This document shows positions 60,424 through 64,000 of a DNA stretch of 64,000 nt, in pieces (positions within the stretch are counted from its first letter, which is position 1; each line of letters opens with the position of its first letter). The notes beneath the pieces were generated by a model. That model saw nothing but the letters and a program-made list of their open reading frames with translations. It did no database searches and was not told where the DNA came from. Source of the DNA: Hyphomonadaceae bacterium UBA1933 (GTDB lineage Bacteria > Pseudomonadota > Alphaproteobacteria > Caulobacterales > Aquidulcibacteraceae); assembly GCA_002337085.1 (NCBI GenBank), contig DDFH01000006.1, positions 401,098 to 465,097 of the forward strand, given 5' to 3'. A program made the translations under genes and the position numbers.

Positions 60424-63400
60424 TTAAATTTGTTTTATTTTTGTAACGGCTAAATCCATTACTTCTCCTGAAATTTCCATCAAAAGTGGGATGTCGGTCC
60501 ATAAAAGTGCGCAGGTAATTTTATGATTTGGGAATTGGTTTTGTAAAACTGCGCGATATGCCGCCATCTGATTTATATAGACTTTGGGTATATTGGTGGC
60601 ATTGGTTGGTGGCGGGCGATTGGTTTTATAATCAAGCACCAATATTTCATTGTCTTTAATAACAAGGCGATCAATATTACCATTTACGACAATATTGGCA
60701 TCAAGATTTTTACCCTTGCCAACAATTGCCACTTCGGCACGGCTATTTTTGCCAAATAAATCTTTGAAATTCATATCATTAATGATTTTTAGTGATTGAT
60801 GAACAATGTCGTCTTTCAAATCACTATCAATATTGCGGTTTCTAACCCAATTATGCGCCCAATCTTCGCGGATTTCGGGGGTAACATTGGGCAAAAGTTC
60901 AAGCAAATTGTGAATTAATGCCCCGCGCAAATAGCGCGACTTGTTTCCGCCCAAAAGCGGTGAAATGGTGGGTGGTTCATTATCCTCATCAAATAGGGCA
61001 GAGGGGGCAACCATTTTCGGCGGTGGGTCAAAAACCTTTGGTTCACTAATTGCCCAATTGGGGATTTTGATTTCGTCTATTGCCTTTATATTTGCTTCTT
61101 TGATGGCAAGGTTGGTGTTGGGTTCATCGCCCAAAACCCTAATGCTTTTTGTGTCGCCTTTTATGGTAATTTCTTTTTCTTTGAAATTATCATTTTTAAG
61201 CAAGGTTTCCTCAAAGGCGGCATACCATGAATTTTTATCACGCCCATTCATATATTTATGGCCGCATAACAAAAGCCTATCCCGCGCCCGCGTCATAGCA
61301 ACATATAAAAGACGGGCATCTTCTTCGAGTGATTTCTGATTTGCCGCTTCTTTTAGGTCATCTAGGACTGGTAAATTGACGATTTTGCCAACTACCAAAA
61401 GCGGGGTTTGAAATTTAGCATCATAGAAAATATTGCGATTATTGCCACCAATTCCACGTGTAGTATCAGGCAAGATTACAAATGGTGCTTCGCGCCCCTT
61501 GGCCCCGTGAACGGTCATAACTTTTACACCGTCTGAATGTTCGTCAAAATCACGCTTTTGGGTTCCGCTTTCATATTCGACCATGTCAAGGAATGACAAT
61601 AAATGCCCACGCCCCATACTGTCTGCCTTTAAGGCGAGATCGAGCAAAACCTCAACCGCTTCTTTGGATTCGCGCCCCAAACGTGAAATTAGGCTTTCCC
61701 AGCCAGTACGCCCATCTGGTAATTTTCTTTCAAGAACATAGGTTAGAAATTCAAAAGGTGTGAATGATGCCCCTTTGTCGGAAATATCGCGCAAAAATTC
61801 TTTTGCTTTGGTAAAAACACCGTCCTCATTATTACGCAATACTTGCCATAGGCTTTTGCCACCGCGCCCGTAGGCAAGCGGGAATAAATGCGTATCATCA
61901 TCATAAAGGTTGCAAAAAACACCTTTTAAGACGCAGGCAAGATTAAAATCATCTTCGGGCCGCAATGCAAAACGACCCAATGCAATTAAATCCATAACCG
62001 CAGGGTCTTCTTTGATAATAATCAAATCCGAACCCGCCACCGGAATATTATAATGTTTAAGGCGTTTAATGATTTGGTGGAAAAGCGCCTTGCGGGTCTT
62101 TACCAAAATCATAAAGTCTTTTGCCGCCAATGGGCGAATGGTGTCTTTATCAATATTGATAAAGTGTGTGCCATCGGTGCGGCGTTTGATTTCAAGCGCA
62201 ATATTTTCGGCAAGCTGATTAATCGGCGAAGATTCCCGAATTTCATCAAGTGGATGATCCCATGCTTCGCGTTCACTATCATCGGATTTACCCATTTCAA
62301 TATTCCAGATTTCAACCTGCCCTGCCTGCCCTATACGTGCAGAATAATGGCGGGTGGGGGCAAATTTAACCTCTGGCGCTTGATTGGGTGGGGTGTATAA
62401 ATGCCCCCAAACCTCATCAACGGCATCAAGGATATTTTGCCCTGTGCGGAAAGACATATTGAAATCAACGTCTTTAAATTCAACATCACCAATATTGGTA
62501 ATTTGTTTAAATTTGCCAAGCTCGGTCAAATAGCGTTCTGGGCTTGCACCTTGGAATGAATAGATTGATTGCTTGTCATCGCCAACCACAAATCTGGTGC
62601 GGGCATAATTTCTTTCACCCGCTTCTAAAGCAGATAATAAAGGGTTTAATAAATCCCATTGCTCGGCAGAAGTATCTTGCGATTCATCAATCAAGACATG
62701 CTGCAAACCCATATCAAGTTTGTATAGAACCCATAATGCCGAACCTTCATCACGGTTCAAAAGCTCAGAAGTTTTTTGTAATAAATCCCCAAAATCCAAC
62801 TTCGCAGCGCGCTGTTTAAGGCGTAGATACTCATTTTTAAATTCACGCGCAGTTTTTATAAGAAGCAATGTATCATTATAAATTTTTGACTTTTGTGCAA
62901 TTTGTGCCAAATGCCAAAATTGCCCCATTTGCCCATCGGGGAATAATGCTTTTTCGCCGAATAATTTTATAATTGCGGGATGGTTTTCTAGTGCCTTGGT
63001 TGCCGGATAGCGTTTCGAAAGTTCACCGCCTTTTGTGGTTATTATCTGTAAAAGTGCTGCAAATTTATCGTCATCATTGGCGGCTAGTGCATCATAGATT
63101 TTTTGGGAATTATCCTGTTCGGTCTTACTGCCGCCTGCCAAGACGTCGCCGCATTCTTTTAAAAGCCCCATATCAATTACTTGGGTCGCACGGGCAATGG
63201 TTTCTTCAAAACTTGTAACTTCTTCAAGTTCAAGACTTTGGGCAATTGCTTTGGCAATTTGTGCAATTTTGCGATTTCCCGCCATTTGCGCCGCATTCAA
63301 AAGGTTAAAATTAAGGCCATCAATTGGCATAATTGCTTTAAGAGCCTTAAAATCACTTGGGCTTTTTATGGCGGCATTTAAAAACGCCAAATCCATTAAT

Positions 63401-63882
63401 TTATTTGCTTCGGACTCTTCAATAACTTCAAAATTCGGCGCAATTCCCGCCTCTAGTGGGAAGCGTTTTAGGATGTTACCGCAAAATGCGTGAATGGTTT
63501 CAATTTTCAAACCACCAGGGGTTTCCAATGCGCGTGCAAAAAGCCGTCTTGCTTGCGATAATAATTCATCATCAAGCACAAGGTCTGGATCAAGTTTTTT
63601 AAGGCGCTCTTTTAAAATATCATCTTTTTCAGTGGCCCAATCGCCAAGCGTGTTAAAAAGACGGGTGGTCATTTCCGCCGCCGCCGCCTTGGTATAGGTA
63701 ACAGCAAGGATTTTTGATGGATCAGAACCGGCAAGCAAAAGCCGCGCAATCCTATCAATCAAAACCTTGGTTTTACCTGCACCGGCATTGGCGGAGGCCC
63801 AAATACTTTTTACGGGGCTTGCGGCAATGCGTTGGTTTTTATTGGTGTTTTCAAGTAGGACTTGGGTGTCAATCTTACTCAT
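60424..63882 (-). CDS. addA: Double-strand break repair helicase AddA
   Basis: The 1152-residue UvrD-type helicase-nuclease has Walker A SANAGAGKTKVLIDR (about 30-44), motif II VLIDESQDTSAEQW, FVVGDDKQSIYSFQGA, VMTVHGAKGREA, LYVAMTRARDRLLL and the C-terminal nuclease motif LVLDYKTNR. AddAB replaces RecBCD in this class and processes breaks for RecA. The start is ATG 63882; the longer frame lies inside addB. It overlaps addB by 8 bases (ATGAGTAA). Confidence 0.97.
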   Translation of the reverse strand: MSKIDTQVLLENTNKNQRIAASPVKSIWASANAGAGKTKVLIDRIARLLLAGSDPSKILAVTYTKAAAAEMTTRLFNTLGDWATEKDDILKERLKKLDPDLVLDDELLSQARRLFARALETPGGLKIETIHAFCGNILKRFPLEAGIAPNFEVIEESEANKLMDLAFLNAAIKSPSDFKALKAIMPIDGLNFNLLNAAQMAGNRKIAQIAKAIAQSLELEEVTSFEETIARATQVIDMGLLKECGDVLAGGSKTEQDNSQKIYDALAANDDDKFAALLQIITTKGGELSKRYPATKALENHPAIIKLFGEKALFPDGQMGQFWHLAQIAQKSKIYNDTLLLIKTAREFKNEYLRLKQRAAKLDFGDLLQKTSELLNRDEGSALWVLYKLDMGLQHVLIDESQDTSAEQWDLLNPLLSALEAGERNYARTRFVVGDDKQSIYSFQGASPERYLTELGKFKQITNIGDVEFKDVDFNMSFRTGQNILDAVDEVWGHLYTPPNQAPEVKFAPTRHYSARIGQAGQVEIWNIEMGKSDDSEREAWDHPLDEIRESSPINQLAENIALEIKRRTDGTHFINIDKDTIRPLAAKDFMILVKTRKALFHQIIKRLKHYNIPVAGSDLIIIKEDPAVMDLIALGRFALRPEDDFNLACVLKGVFCNLYDDDTHLFPLAYGRGGKSLWQVLRNNEDGVFTKAKEFLRDISDKGASFTPFEFLTYVLERKLPDGRTGWESLISRLGRESKEAVEVLLDLALKADSMGRGHLLSFLDMVEYESGTQKRDFDEHSDGVKVMTVHGAKGREAPFVILPDTTRGIGGNNRNIFYDAKFQTPLLVVGKIVNLPVLDDLKEAANQKSLEEDARLLYVAMTRARDRLLLCGHKYMNGRDKNSWYAAFEETLLKNDNFKEKEITIKGDTKSIRVLGDEPNTNLAIKEANIKAIDEIKIPNWAISEPKVFDPPPKMVAPSALFDEDNEPPTISPLLGGNKSRYLRGALIHNLLELLPNVTPEIREDWAHNWVRNRNIDSDLKDDIVHQSLKIINDMNFKDLFGKNSRAEVAIVGKGKNLDANIVVNGNIDRLVIKDNEILVLDYKTNRPPPTNATNIPKVYINQMAAYRAVLQNQFPNHKITCALLWTDIPLLMEISGEVMDLAVTKIKQI

Positions 63883-64000
63883 TGCCACCCCCTTCGGTAT
63901 CGGTGGCATTGGCCCATTCGGCACGCCGTGCCAGACGGTCTGTCATATCCTCATAATTGACTTTGGGTGAAAATTGCGGGCGCGGTTTGGAAATATATGG
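63875..64000 (-). CDS. addB: AddB C-terminal end (5' part outside window)
   Basis: The last 41 codons of an open frame run from the window edge to TAA at 63875 and read YISKPRPQFSPKVNYEDMTDRLARRAEWA (in pieces), then an acidic-glycine tail. The DRLARRAEW segment and the position directly before addA identify the end of AddB, the partner nuclease. The gene starts outside the window. The stop overlaps the addA start, so the two are translationally coupled. Confidence 0.85.
   Translation of the reverse strand, partial: PYISKPRPQFSPKVNYEDMTDRLARRAEWANATDTEGGGNE

Noticed and set aside
1..64000. Hidden mobile element, defence island, CRISPR array or tRNA gene
   Set aside because: I looked for transposases, integrases, phage genes, regular spaced repeats and tRNA-like T-loops in the gaps and found none; gene content and codon use look uniform.

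Overview
The window is a chromosomal, almost entirely core-gene segment of an alphaproteobacterium with an AT-rich genome (about 40-45% GC by eye, not computed). Family content points to the class: a HemY-like TPR protein, TIGR02301 and DUF3126 proteins, an addB-addA-trxA run, RegB/RegA with a divergent SCO/SenC gene, a Caulobacter-type cpa/tad pilus operon, an EIIA-Man/HPr phosphorelay pair, and a FGPDRRR-tailed receiver protein. The order cannot be fixed from the sequence; Caulobacterales/Hyphomonadales-like is a guess. I see no rRNA, tRNA, IS element, prophage or CRISPR array.

Layout. 1-8.3 kb: 3' end of hemY, two tandem M23 peptidase-fold proteins, xseA, rpsD, a 32-residue membrane ORF coupled to zapE, rplS, and a TIGR02301 protein. 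8.3-14.4 kb: SRAP protein, MFS transporter, nitroreductase plus FAD-linked oxidase, murQ, a YebE/DUF533 protein and a DUF2306 membrane protein. 14.6-19.3 kb: envelope and regulatory genes (GT2 glycosyltransferase, small membrane protein, single-domain response regulator, phosphohexomutase, DUF599). 19.4-28.3 kb: Flp/Tad pilus operon cpaA-B-C-D-E-F-tadB-tadC, closed by a strong terminator. 28.4-34.8 kb: metal-binding-looking lipoprotein, prfA, glnE, then an EF-hand protein / ECF sigma / single-TM protein cluster. 34.9-43.6 kb: HerA-like ATPase, diguanylate cyclase, purE-purK, hemolysin III, cheY-cheZ, MaoC hydratase, ribF, EamA transporter, ArsC-like protein. 43.7-54 kb: hybrid histidine kinase and mostly unknown or surface genes, gamma-carbonic anhydrase, phoH, a soluble MCP-tip/PDC sensor, DUF3126, and a large Gly-Asn repeat secreted protein. 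54.1-64 kb: regB/membrane gene/regA with divergent senC, PHB depolymerase, ptsH, EIIA-Man, trxA, addA and the end of addB.

How the genes fit together. The pilus operon, cheY/cheZ, the diguanylate cyclase, the soluble sensor and the large secreted repeat proteins suggest a cell that moves, attaches and builds a modified surface. RegB/RegA/SenC suggests redox control of respiration. PhaZ and a MaoC hydratase suggest polyhydroxyalkanoate turnover, and EIIA/HPr suggest a regulatory PTS. The least explained parts are the EF-hand/ECF sigma module, the tandem M23 pair in which one copy has a zinc ligand changed to Cys, the N-signalling/C-sensor protein, and the Gly-Asn repeat protein. No clear mobile or defence system was found.
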